DNA of 64,000 bases. Source: Sipunculus nudus (taxonomy: Eukaryota; Annelida; Sipuncula; Golfingiida; Sipunculidae). The stretch covers positions 44,622,456 to 44,686,455 of the forward strand of contig CM049318.1 in NCBI GenBank assembly GCA_026874595.1, given 5' to 3'. Below, in pieces: positions 45,364-55,607 of the stretch. Below the pieces are notes generated by a model. That model searched no databases, was not told the DNA's origin, and worked only from the letters and a program-made list of their open reading frames with translations. Position numbers and translations under genes: made by a program. How positions within the stretch are numbered: position 1 is the stretch's first letter; each line of letters starts with the position of its first letter.

Positions 45364-45750
45364 GTCATCAATGACAGCCAAGAAGAACAAAACCAAGATC
45401 TGAGTATCGCCAGCCACGATGTAAGCACACAGACGGACAGAAACATCGAACTGGACTATCATCTGAATGCTATCCGTTTACTGTTTCACGCTTTGATCGA
45501 TCAGTAAACGGTTCGCATTCAGATTTGTAAATAAAATCAGTATCATTTTAGTATCATTTTAGTCATCAATGACAGCCAAGAAGAACAAAACCAAGATCTG
45601 AGTATCGCCAGCCACGATGTAAGCACACAGACGGACAGAAACATCGAACTGGACTATCATCTGAATGCTATCCGTTTACTGTTTCACGATTTGATCGATC
45701 AGTAAACGGTTCGCATTCAGATTCGTAAATAAAATCAGTATCATTTTAGT
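45364..45750 (+). repeat. Tandem duplication of the last exon end and 3' UTR
   Basis: 45364-45561 and 45562-45750 are almost identical (two substitutions seen), period 198 bp. Each contains the last ~40 codons, the stop and an AATAAA polyadenylation signal. The second copy lies beyond the stop codon. Confidence 0.88.
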
Positions 45751-46240
45751 ACGCGAACAATATTAACATCGAAGTGGTTTACTTTTTCAGTCTTTCATCG
45801 AACCGTAAATGACTAAATCGGACTGTTTAATAAAATCAGTATCATGTTAGTACACGAACATATATTAACATCGATGTGTTTCAATCACTGTTTCATGCTT
45901 TGATCAAACCTAAATGATTAAAATTAGACTTTTTAATAAAATCAGTATCATGTTAGTACACATACATATATTAATATCGAACTGGTTTATCAACTGTATG
46001 CGATCCGTTCACTTATCCATGCTTTGACCGAACATCGAAGTGGTTTACTTTTTCAGTCTTTCATCGAAACGTAAATGATTAAAGTCGGTCTTGTTAATAA
46101 AACCATTATCATGTTAGTAAACAAATAGATATTGACATCGAAGTGGTTATTCATCTGAATGCGATCTGACAGCGTCATGCTTTGATGGAACAGTTTAATC
46201 ATTAAAATGAGATTTGTAAATAAAATCAGTATCAACGTAT
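45751..46240 (+). repeat. Older degenerate copies of the same 3'-end unit
   Basis: About four to five diverged copies of ~100 bp, each with a (C)ATCGAA(G/C)TGG-like start and AATAAAATCAGTATCA(T) end (for example 45828, 45938, 46218). They show repeated tandem duplication of the gene end over time. Confidence 0.75.
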
Positions 46241-46918
46241 TAAATCAGTGTTTCGTGTATTTGTGTGTGTGTGTGTGATGCTCAAACTAAAGTTCCCTTT
46301 TCATTGAAATTGTAGAATTAAGAACAATTACGCCCCTTTCGTTCCACAAAATATAAGCCAATTCCTTTCTAGAGAACAACAAGTCCCGTTTAACGATCAG
46401 GATGTCGTTTTAGTGATTTACTTTTTTTTATGGGAATGATGGTCGTAGAAATTTAAACTGAAATAAAAGTGAACAAATTAACTGTATTATTATAATATGC
46501 ATGTTGGAGATGGTGTGGGTGTTTGTGTGTGTATGTGTATCACCAAATGGTCGGTATAAATATAAACAATTCAATAAACTCACCCCTCCCTCTCTGTGTA
46601 TAAAACACGCCAAATCGTGTTCCCTGTCCGAGCCTGAACGAATGATTTGTACTTAATTTGCACCCAGCCAGGTCACAAAAATCTGCTGAATCACGGTGAC
46701 GTCGGCGTGACTCAGCATCTCGTGACTAGGTGTGTTACTTACCGAGAATGCTGACCTCACCGTGAATCAGCGTCTTGCAACTTTCCCAGACACTTGGTGC
46801 TGAGTCACAGTGAGTGGGCTATTTTTGTCCACTTTAAACCAGGCGATTTGAGTGCTGGGTCTCACGGCTACCACTCGTTACTACAGTCTCGTTACTGTCC
46901 AGACAGTGTTCAAAAGCC
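46241..46918 (+). promoter_or_regulatory. Upstream region of the Polinton polymerase side
   Basis: No gene is visible. A 15-bp inverted pair with one mismatch (GCTGAATCACGGTGA 46685-46699, TCACCGTGAATCAGC 46757-46771) can form a hairpin. CRE-like TGACGTC (46697-46703) and AP-1-like TGACTCA (46708-46714) and TGAGTCA (46801-46807) sites cluster around it. The Polinton terminal inverted repeat could lie here or further left, but cannot be confirmed without the other end. Confidence 0.5.
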
Positions 46919-47446
46919 ATGGCTTACCGACAGGTCACAGCAGGTCAATACAGAAAAAAGTACGGTACCTGCATTACTTGCGGGGGCAGGTATACGGAAG
47001 TGTTCAATAAATCCAAGCATGACTGTGAGGCCCGGACACCTATACGCCGTCACTGTTTTGGGACGGTCAATTTCGCCCCGTCGAAACTGACTGATCCCTT
47101 GACCGCCGCACTGGCCAAGTATGGTCAGATCAAGCGCCATTTGTGTCCGGCTAAGATCAAGGAGACACGGTACCACAAACATCTTGATGAAAAACATGAT
47201 TTGACCCTCATGGAGAAGGGGTCACTGCTCGTGCTGACCAAGAGGTCTTTGAGTTATATGGTGAAAAACAAGTGTCATATGTGTGTGGGGCATACTTTTG
47301 ACAAGCCGGAGTATTTAATCCATCATTGGGTTCAGGGTCACAGGGTGCCCCACGCTGTGATCTTGAAGATGCAGCACGAATGTCACTTACCGGCCTCCAT
47401 TGACCTTTCTAAGTGTGAACTGTGCGACGGTCACCACCGCAAATAG
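46919..47446 (+). CDS. Multi-zinc-finger protein of the Polinton, family unknown
   Basis: 175 residues, intact. Three or four metal-binding clusters are visible: C18, C21, H34 and C36; C76 with H86, H88 and H93; a C2H2 finger at C119, C122, H136 and H141; and a C-terminal CELCDGHH. It precedes the polymerase by 60 bp on the same strand, so a role in nucleic-acid binding or transcription control of the polymerase unit is possible. That role is inferred from position and fingers only. The start ATG follows a hairpin-rich promoter region. Confidence 0.7.
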   Translation: MAYRQVTAGQYRKKYGTCITCGGRYTEVFNKSKHDCEARTPIRRHCFGTVNFAPSKLTDPLTAALAKYGQIKRHLCPAKIKETRYHKHLDEKHDLTLMEKGSLLVLTKRSLSYMVKNKCHMCVGHTFDKPEYLIHHWVQGHRVPHAVILKMQHECHLPASIDLSKCELCDGHHRK

Positions 47447-47507
47447 GTGTTCCTCAGCAAGCATGCTGAGATACTTAAACGTACAATAGTCGGGGCTGGC
47501 AAAAAAA

Positions 47508-50500
47508 GTGGACATGAACGAAAACGTTGAAAAAGAGATGCCAAAGGGCAAGAAAAGAAAAGCTCAGTCTGACATAGATCAATTCATGCTCCGGCTTCCG
47601 GATAACGTAAAGTTCACCTGTTCGACCTGTGGCCGCACCTTCTCTGACAAAGTGAGAGGGTACGTGCATACATACTCCCACGTAATGAAAGGTCTGGAGG
47701 AATTTGTGGACAGACATAAACGCGCCGTCTTCCGGGACCTCATCGATGAACAGTCGCATCTCCGGAATTACGCTCAAGAGGAGGCCCGGCCGGAGTACAG
47801 TTTCAATTTCGGTCTGCAGGCCGATCAAGACGTAGACGAACAAATGCTTACAGATGAACTTCATCGTGGACAATGTAAATAATAAATTCAAGTTGCAAGT
47901 CGGGATGGGCCGCATCCTCGTGAACAAGAAAACAGGTGAGTTCATGTTTTTTAATTCTGAACATGACACCCGCCTGCTCCAGGACGGTATTGGTCAAGAA
48001 ATCCCCTTCAAAATTAACAGTCGTAAAGACGTTAGAAAAGTGGTCAGTCATGCCATGCAGCAGGACGTCCCGTCCTTGTTGCAGCGCGACCGGCCGGACA
48101 CGGACTGGTCATACGTTTGTGCGACCAATGTCAGATACTATGTAGCCCTAACTGCTCACGTCATTGGACACTGGTTGAACCCTAAAATGCCCCCTCATGT
48201 CCGCCAAAACAAATGCGTGGTCTCTTTCACATGGAAACCTACCAAAGATAATTTATGTTTCTTCCGATGTCTGGCCTACCACAGGGCGGGGGCCCCTACT
48301 AGCAGACAAGGTCGCCGTACGGTCTACTCAGGTGAAGCCAAAGCCCTTGCTCTCTGGTGGATCAGGCGGGAATATATGACCGGTGGTCACTTGATGGCCA
48401 GGCCGGTCACAGAACATGTTCCTCCCTGCCCCGGCCTGACTGAAGAAGAGAAAGAACACCTCCTTTCAAATTTCCCCGGCATATCCATGGATGAAATGGT
48501 CGAAGTGGAGAGGTTTTTCGCGTCAACGTCAACATCTACACCAAGGTGGACATGTTGACACTGGACGAGGAAGGCGGAGAGCTGACTACCACACCCAGTG
48601 TGGTGCATGTCTACAAGTCCGTGGATGAGTATCCCCAGATGCTATACCTGGACCTTGTCTGCCCGGAAAACATCCAGTCAGACATGACCGTAGGCGGGGA
48701 AGAGAGGTTGGCTTCAGGCCACCTCTCGTACATCACCAAATTCTGCACCTATTCGCGTACATACCACTGCATCATGTGTCAGCGCGATTTCAAGCGTAGT
48801 GACCATTTGCACAAACATGAAAAAGTTTGTGACGGTGGGCTGTACCTGAAAAACAGGTATCGGAGGTAAGTATATGGTGCATCTGAACATGTTTGAAGAA
48901 CTGGCCACCCTTGGGGTGCACGTGCCCGAGGAGAAGTGTTTCTTTCAAACATTTGTGGCGTTTGACTTCGAGTCCATCCTTAATAAAGACCCCGATGCCC
49001 AAGGCTCCTCCAAAACAGAAATCCTCTCAAAACACGTACCAGTGTCCGTGTCCATCGGTTCCAACCTCACTCGAGGTCATACTGTTTTCTTGTGCGACGA
49101 CATCCCCGCCAAACTGATTGAAAACATGTTCAAATACATGCTCCGAATGTACAACATCAACCAGTCCTCCCAATTATGAAATTTGACGAGAAAATTGAAC
49201 TTTTAGCTGACATTTTCAAAAACTTGCAAGAGCAGGAGAGAAACGAAAAAGACCCCATGATCCAAGGCTGGAACGAAGAAATGATAAAATACTTCAGGGA
49301 TGTGGTTGATAAATTTTTCAATTACATATTCCAGCTGCCGGTCGTCGGGTTTAACTCTTCAAAATATGATCTCGATTTAACTAAACCATACCTGCTCAAT
49401 AAAATGGACCAACTTAACAGGGAACCTATTGACAACCCGCTCATCAGGCGTATTTACGGTGACAAGGAAGCGCTCTTCGGGTTGGGCCATGACGATGAGG
49501 AACTGGACTTACATGAGGACGATAACCAGGACGACTCCGACGCTCCCAAAAAGAAAATGTGTGGCGAGTTGGAACCGTTGGGCGTGATCAAGCAGGGCTC
49601 GGGCCTGACCATGCTTTCCATATCGAAACTCTATAAATTTCTTGACATCCACCGCTTCTGTGCCCCCACTACCTCCCTCGATTCCTTCACGAAATCTGAA
49701 AATGTCTCCTTGCAAAAGTGTTTCTTCCCCTACGAGTGGTTCGACAGATATGAAAAACTTGAGGCCACCTCGCTTCCTCCCCCTGAGGCGTTCTACAGTT
49801 CCATCAAAAACAAAAACACTTTCGGGGACACTGAGGAAGAAATCCAAGCCAACTACCAGAAATGTCTCGACGTTTGGCAAGAGCAAAACATGTCCTGCTT
49901 CCGAGACTTTCTGGAATATTACAATGTCTTTGATGTAAAACCATTTATCCAGGCTATCAAAAACTGGATGGTACATTACCACGAGGTGGAGCATATAGAT
50001 TGCCTCAAAGCTGCTATCAGTGTGCCTGGCTTGGCCCGGCAGATCATGTTCCGGCACGCCACCCACTCTCCCAAGTTCATGGGTTTCAGCCTCAACCCTG
50101 AAGAAGAATCCCAGATCGAAGCCATGCTCGAAAGGAACTTAGTCGGAGGGCCTTCCATTATTTTTACCAGGCTGGCCCTCCAAGGCGAGACTGAAATCCG
50201 CACCGGCACCGGGAAAATGTGTGAATCCGTCCTCGGGTTCGACGCTAATTCCCTGTATCCATACGCGATGACGATGGATATGCCGACAGGTTCTCCAGTC
50301 TACGGGTCCTGTGAGTCTCACAGGGACAGGGATGAAATGTTGCCTGGTGGGGAGCTTCCAGAACTTCCCGACGTCGGGGTCACGGGCGACATCACAGGCT
50401 GGATAAAAACTAAAGAAAGGCGAAAGCTCATCGAAAAAGTCAACGAGCAGTTGGCTTCCAAATGAGCGGGTGTTGGTGCTCCGCCATGGGACCACGTCTT

Positions 50501-52342
50501 TTTCCAGGTTCCAGAGGGATCTTTTGCTGAAAATGTCAGAGACAAACAAATATCTGAAACACGCATTCAGCACAGGAAAAGAAGTCAAGATCGGTCCATT
50601 TAAAGTGGATGCGATCGACTTTGAAAACAGTGTTATCTACGAAATCAACGGCTGTTATTATCACGGGCACGACTGTGAGAAAAACAGTGAACGTGGAAGC
50701 CTGAAAGCTGAAGCTAAATACCAACGCACCCAAGAGGAAGGAAATGCTTCAGATTTATTCGCCTTTTAAGTTTGTTGAGATCTGGGAATGTGACAGGCCC
50801 CCTCGAGTCAATTACTTTGACACAATCCCGCCGGGGTTCGGGTGGTACCAGAAACATAAAAATCAACAAGGTCTCACCCAGTCACAGCTCCTGGAACTCA
50901 TAAAAAATGGAGACTGTTTGGGCTGGTGGAAGTGGAAGCCCACGTGCCCTCAAACAGGTACGAGTATTTCAAAGAGATGTGCGCCTTCTTCATCACCACC
51001 CAAGTGACCTTAGATGACGTGGGCAGTCACATGAGGGAGCACATCTTAGACAACAAGCTCGACACTCACCCCAAAAAGACTCTGGTTAGGGCTATGAGTG
51101 TTAAGAAACTCGTCCTGAGCTCCCGTTACCTCCAATATCTCATGAAAAAGGGGTTGCGGCTAACAACTGTTTACCAAGCAATTGAGTGGCAAACCACTCA
51201 ACAAGTTCGTGCAGGAGACAGTTCAGCAAAGGAGGATGGCTTCACATGACCCGTCCCTCAAACCCAAAGCAGCAAAGTGTAAACTCACCATGAATGCTGC
51301 TTATGGATCGTTCCTCATGAACAAGAGGAATCACAGGGATGTCACTTTCACCGACCCTGACCATGCCACTGCTATGCACAACTGTCCCAAATGGCGAAGA
51401 ACGAGCCAAGTGGATAAAAAACTCTACGAGGTTGAGTGTGTCAAAAACAGCATAACCTTTGACATACCCAAACAGATAGGGTTTTCATCCTGCAGAATGC
51501 TAAACTGCGGTTGCTGCAGTTTTACTTTGATTGCTTAGACAGGTACTTGCACAGGACTGACTTTGAACTTTTCGAGATGGATACGGATTCCTTGTATTTC
51601 GCCAACTAATTCCCTATAGATCCAGAGTTTGCTGACCTACTACAACAGGACAAGAGTAATGTAGAAAAATGACACACCCTCCTGGAGTTCTGGCACCCGT
51701 GGATGGACAGGGTTAAGGAACATGAACACGAAACTTTTCACAGCATGCTTTGGGGTTTCTGTTATGATGATTGGCAGCCGGACTTTGATGTTCATTTATT
51801 CCCAAGGCAATGCTGTGAAAAACACTATCTCCATGACCAGAGAACTCCTGGTCTGTTCAAATTGGTGCAAGTGGGAGTGGGTATGGTGTATCTGGCTTCT
51901 AAAACTTACGCCATGAAGTTGATAGATAACTCCGAAAAAAACTGCAATGAAAGGTATCAACATACACCGCGTGTGCGACGCCTTCGAAAAAATGCAAAGC
52001 ACTCTTGAGACAGGCGTCACACACGAGGAGTATAATTTAGGCATCAAGAAAAAGAAAACAGATTTAATCACTTACAAACAAAAGAAGAAAGCTTGTAGCT
52101 ACACAAGCGTCAGGTGTTGGAAGACGGCATACACACCGTTCCCATCCCCACCAGGTTCAGCCCCTTTCCGCCCACACATGAATACCAGAGGGAAAGAAAT
52201 TAAATGGGAAAAAAAATTGCAGGCTTTAAGGCAAACTCCAGAAGACCAAATCCGGAGAGAAATGGGGCTTATCGGGGGCGGGGATGAAGCAGAAGAAAGG
52301 GGTGGGATCAGTACTGAAGTTAGCGATTCATTTTTTGTTTAA
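47508..52342 (+). pseudogene. polB: Polinton family B DNA polymerase, multiply frameshifted
   Basis: Begins with a basic region and a C2H2 finger (FTCSTCGRTF). The 47854 frame carries the Polinton N-terminal signature (DNLCFFRCLAYHRAG), and a second finger follows (YHCIMCQRDFKRSDHLHKH). Exonuclease motifs are FDFES (48961), FNSSKYDL (49351) and YNVFDVKP (49918). Polymerase motifs are A DANSLYPYAM (50241), B KLTMNAAYGS (about 51280) and C MDTDSLYF (51577). An endonuclease-like insert with GCYYHGHDC lies at about 50580-50690. At least eight frame changes and two or three stops (50463, 51607, 51669) separate the pieces, so no functional enzyme is made. The family uses a protein primer to copy linear DNA. 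Confidence 0.92.
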
Positions 52343-52708
52343 ATTCATATCTTTCTCTTCAATTTTGCATTTTGCATTCCACCTGTGGGTCCATGGTCTG
52401 CTGGAAAAGTGTTTGGAAATGACAGGCTGGTCATCTATTATTCATCATATTTTGCTCGTTGTTCTGTATCATTTAAAACTGTGTCGTGAACAAAACCAAA
52501 GTGTATGTATATAAAATATTGAGCAGTATCTGTCCTTTAGTAAATGGTTATTTGTATAAAGGCTCCTTTCCTATGTGATGTGTATATATAAACAGGTAGA
52601 AAGGAGGCTCTCGTGTAAAATTGATCTCAATATACCTGTTTTTAAGCTTGTTAATAAAGGACAATTTGTGATCAAAATAAACTTGTATAAACCTGCAGAA
52701 CTTGCATT
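52343..52708 (+). promoter_or_regulatory. Intergenic region with a TATA box before the ATPase
   Basis: No gene. A TATA-like TATATATAAAC lies at 52583-52593, about 120 bp before the first ATG (52709), and AATAAA-type signals lie near 52650 and 52676. This suggests a separate transcription unit beginning with the ATPase. Confidence 0.5.
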
Positions 52709-52785
52709 ATGGATTTGGAGTGCAAACTGGATCCTGACAAGTTGTATGAGGCAGTGGTGGCGTGCAAGGATGAGGAGACGATTAG

Positions 52786-53430
52786 ATGTTTGAAAGGGTG
52801 TTGAAAGATGTGGTGAGTGGGTCTAAAGATGATGGGTTTAGGTTCAGGCACCCGTTTAACATGATCATAGCAGGCCCCACCAAGTCCGGTAAAACTGTCG
52901 TGACCTACGATATATTAAAACATAAGATGATCCAACCCCCTCCTGATAAAGTTGTGATAGTTTACCAACAAATGCAGGACTTGTATAAACATATGGAAAA
53001 AGAAGGGTTGGCTCAGGTTTTTATTAAGGGGATGGACGAAGACTCCATCATAAAAGAAGTTAATAAAATAGAACGGGTCCTGGTCATATTTGATGACATG
53101 CAAAATTCAGTCCAGAAAAATAATACCGTTGGCAATTTTTTTATTCACGGGACCCACCACATGAACTGCAGTGCCATCTTATTTTTTAAAGGCCAAATTG
53201 CCACTGACATAGCCCGTGATGCCCATTACAGGATCTTGTTTAATTCACCTACTGATTACCAGCAGATTATGTTGCTTGGCATCCGTATGAGAAAGAAAAA
53301 ACTTTTTGAAAAAGCCCTGCAAAGGATCCAGGGAAAACCTCACACTTTTTTCATAGTAGACACCACCGCCCATTCTGACGGGGGCATCAGATTCGGTATA
53401 CCCGTCCACGCCGTCATTTACTTCGATTGA
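52786..53430 (+). CDS. A32-like genome-packaging ATPase (FtsK/HerA type)
   Basis: 214 residues. Walker A is GPTKSGKT (residues 30-37) and Walker B is RVLVIFDDM (97-105), the layout of the Polinton and poxvirus A32-like ATPases that pump DNA into the capsid. Length is close to that of other Polinton copies. The ATG at 52709 starts another frame (MDLECKLDPDKLYEAVV) that ends at 52801, so the original N-terminus may have been longer and lost by a 1-nt shift. The catalytic part is intact. Confidence 0.9.
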   Translation: MFERVLKDVVSGSKDDGFRFRHPFNMIIAGPTKSGKTVVTYDILKHKMIQPPPDKVVIVYQQMQDLYKHMEKEGLAQVFIKGMDEDSIIKEVNKIERVLVIFDDMQNSVQKNNTVGNFFIHGTHHMNCSAILFFKGQIATDIARDAHYRILFNSPTDYQQIMLLGIRMRKKKLFEKALQRIQGKPHTFFIVDTTAHSDGGIRFGIPVHAVIYFD

Positions 53431-53499
53431 TAAATGAACAAAACAGGTCTAAACATTCCACCAGCTGTGTTGGTATAAAAGCACAAGCTTTGTTGAACT

Positions 53500-53862
53500 A
53501 TGGCATCCTTCCACGACGCGGGAAAATCATACTTGCCTTTCCTGCAACAGTTGGAAAACGTCAGCAAGGGCAAAGCCCGCAAACTGTTACGTAACGCATC
53601 TCCAAAGATGTCACAGTTTATTGGTGACGTAACTCAACAGATCGTCAAAGGCAACTTTGACTGGCACAGGAAAGCTTACAACTCTCTTAAAAAGAAAAGA
53701 GGGTTGCTGAAACAAATTGCGAGCACAAAGTCTAGGGCTAAAAGGGGAAAATGCATCCAGAAGTACGGAGGGTCTCCGGGGAAACAGATCACCGATTTAA
53801 TCATCAGCGCCCTTAAGTGCCCAGCTGTGGATCACATGAAGGAAAATGGGTCAAAAAGTTAA
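53500..53862 (+). CDS. Small basic conserved-type Polinton protein
   Basis: 120 residues, helical and Lys/Arg-rich. The pattern LLRNASPKMSQFIGDVTQQI followed by KGNF, KKKRGLLKQIA and KCIQKYGGSPGKQITDLI matches, from memory, a small ORF found in many metazoan Polintons (an ARK..L..A.P......L...A..VL.GN pattern ending in a QKGG-type motif). Its function is unknown to me; the basic charge is compatible with a core or DNA-associated virion protein. It ends with TAA seven bases before the next gene. Confidence 0.6.
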   Translation: MASFHDAGKSYLPFLQQLENVSKGKARKLLRNASPKMSQFIGDVTQQIVKGNFDWHRKAYNSLKKKRGLLKQIASTKSRAKRGKCIQKYGGSPGKQITDLIISALKCPAVDHMKENGSKS

Positions 53863-53866
53863 GAAA

Positions 53867-54549
53867 ATGTGGTGCTAGGGGCGGATCTTCTCGAGAAGCT
53901 AAGCCTTGTCCTGAATAGACTGCAGCAGAGTCAACCACCTACTAAACCCACTGCAAAAGCTCTGAATGATTACGAGCTTAAGATTGCAACTTTCAAACAA
54001 GAGTTGGCTAAGTCTCCCAACGACCCCTACCTATCTGCAGCATTGTTAAACACCATGCAAGACAGCCAAAACTTGTATGATATTTTTAAACAAACCAGAC
54101 CCACAAACCATACGAGTTCTGGTGGTTTGCCGTTAGCCCCAGAGGTAGCAGCAGTGACCGGACAATCTTTTGCTTCAAACTCCTTCTTACCACAGATCAT
54201 AGCTTCAACTTCTTTCTTACCTTCTACCACCTCCACCCCAGGACCCGTTTCCAGCCAAGTTTACGCCACAACCCCACCAATTCGGGTAAAACAGAAAACC
54301 TCTCTTGATTCGGGGGAAGGTTCAGCGGCATTTAAAGCTGCAGACCAATCTGTAAAAGAGCTTGAGAAAACCATGACAGAACTGAAGGAGTTGGTTAAAA
54401 CTCCTAAGAAAGGTCACATGCCCATCCAGACTAGGGAAAGGACCAAGCAGCAATTACAGGCTGGAATTCAACCAAATTTTGAGGCTTTGCCCATGATAAA
54501 AACGAGTAAGAAAACCGCCAATGTGTACAAGGGTTACGAATCAGAATGA
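53867..54549 (+). pseudogene. Conserved Polinton ORF, start damaged
   Basis: The frame is open from a GTG at 53869 for 226 residues. An ATG at 53867 is out of frame by one base, so the true start has probably been lost by a 1-nt indel. The N-terminal part (VLGADLLEKLSLVLNRLQ, then a helical stretch to YDIFK) resembles a recurrent Polinton ORF. The middle is Ser/Thr/Pro-rich and the C-terminus is Lys-rich (ELEKTMTELKELVKTPKKGH). The stop overlaps the integrase start as ATGA. Function unknown. Confidence 0.55.
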
Positions 54550-55607
54550 GCAGAAAAAAGGGACCAAAGTACGATGATAGGAGGGCTATCTTATACGATG
54601 CTAAAATCCACCCTGACACGGCTTTCGGGGGTAATAAAAAACTCATTCTTGCTAAACTGGCTGAAACTTTTCAAGGGGATAAGAAAACAAGGATCAACAA
54701 AGCTAAAAAGTTTTTGTTGAATGAAGAGGCCCACACTTTGCTGGTGCCCGCCCCGCACAAACAAGGCAAGTTCAAACGCATGAAAACGGTGGTGGGTGGG
54801 GTTGACCACCAGTGGCAAGCCGATCTGGCAGACATGAGCCGCAACCCCACCATCATCAAAGCAAACAAACCTTACAGGATGATCTTGACGGTCATTGACG
54901 TCATGTCCAGGTACGCCTTCGCGAGACCGAACGAGAAAAAAAAGGCCCTGAAGTGGCTGCCGCTTTGGAAGACATATTTAAAAAAACGGGCAGGTCACCT
55001 AGGTTTTACCTGCAGACGGATAAGGGTAAAGAGTTTTTAAACAAATACGGCGATAAAGTATAAGTTCCAACTCTTCCAGTCTAAAGAAGACAAGATCAAA
55101 GCCGCTCTGGTGGAGAGGTTCAACAGGACTTTGAAAGAAATGTTGTGGCGGTACTTTACGCTCAGGAACACGCGCAGATGGGATGACATTCTGCCGGACC
55201 TGATTTACGCCTACAACCACAAGTTCCACAAGATCTATCAAAATGACCCCTGCCCAGGTGATGACCGATGTACTCAAGAACGAGGTGTTACTATGGCAAC
55301 GTTTATACCCACCTCATTCCAAATCTCAGAGGGCCAAAATCGCGCGAGATTTGAAGCATTTAAAAGTGGGAGATTTCTCGCTCATCTCCACTTGGAAATC
55401 AACCTTTGCCAAGGGCGTATCTCCTAGGTGGCAGAGGAGGGTGCAAAAATAATACATCAAGATTTAAAAACTCCTAGGGTGGTCTACAGGTTGGCGGACG
55501 CCAAAGACGGTGTCGAATTGGAAGACCAGTGGGTCAGGGAGCAATTGCAAAAGGTCAACTCACCTTTTGAACACACAGACAGCGAAGATGATGAAGATAA
55601 TGATTGA
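54546..55607 (+). pseudogene. Polinton retroviral-type integrase, frameshifted
   Basis: An N-terminal basic region leads into the core. The first catalytic Asp is in WQADLADM, followed by LTVIDVMSRYAF. After a shift in the A-run near 54935 the second is in FYLQTDKGKEFL. After another shift near 55053 the Glu is in ALVERFNRTLKEML. Further shifts near 55232 and 55440 lead into the C-terminal domain (PRVVYRLADAKDGVELEDQW) and an acidic tail ending at 55607. The DDE triad is readable but spread over frames. The enzyme would insert the linear element into the host genome. Confidence 0.92.

Larger units (their letters stand above)
38737..45507 (+). pseudogene. Spliced zinc-finger gene of unknown family, split by element C
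   Basis: Predicted exons are 38737-38854, 39039-39211 joined after element C to 44399-44523, 44662-45009 and 45176-45507. Donor and acceptor sites agree (GTGAGT/CAG, GTATGT/CAG, GTGAGT/CAG) and phases join cleanly. Exon 1 encodes a C2HC finger (YKCRKCDKVFDSQFVRDRHM, then PYC). Later exons have Cys pairs (RCLLCN, ICRLCGES) and an acidic Asp run (EENDNDDDDDDDD). The protein ends NIELDYHLNAIRLLFHALIDQ with an STQTD motif before it. A 1-nt loss in the C-run near 39138 and another shift in exon 3 break the frame. I do not recognise the family; it may be a host gene or an accessory gene of the adjacent Polinton. Confidence 0.55.

Noticed and set aside
46919-47446. Left terminal inverted repeat of the Polinton starting at the zinc-finger gene
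   Set aside because: Without the right end no inverted match can be tested, and the block is coding on the plus strand.
53474-53480. TATAAAA as promoter of the 53500 gene
   Set aside because: It lies only 26 bp before the ATG, so transcription would start at or after the start codon. It is probably fortuitous.
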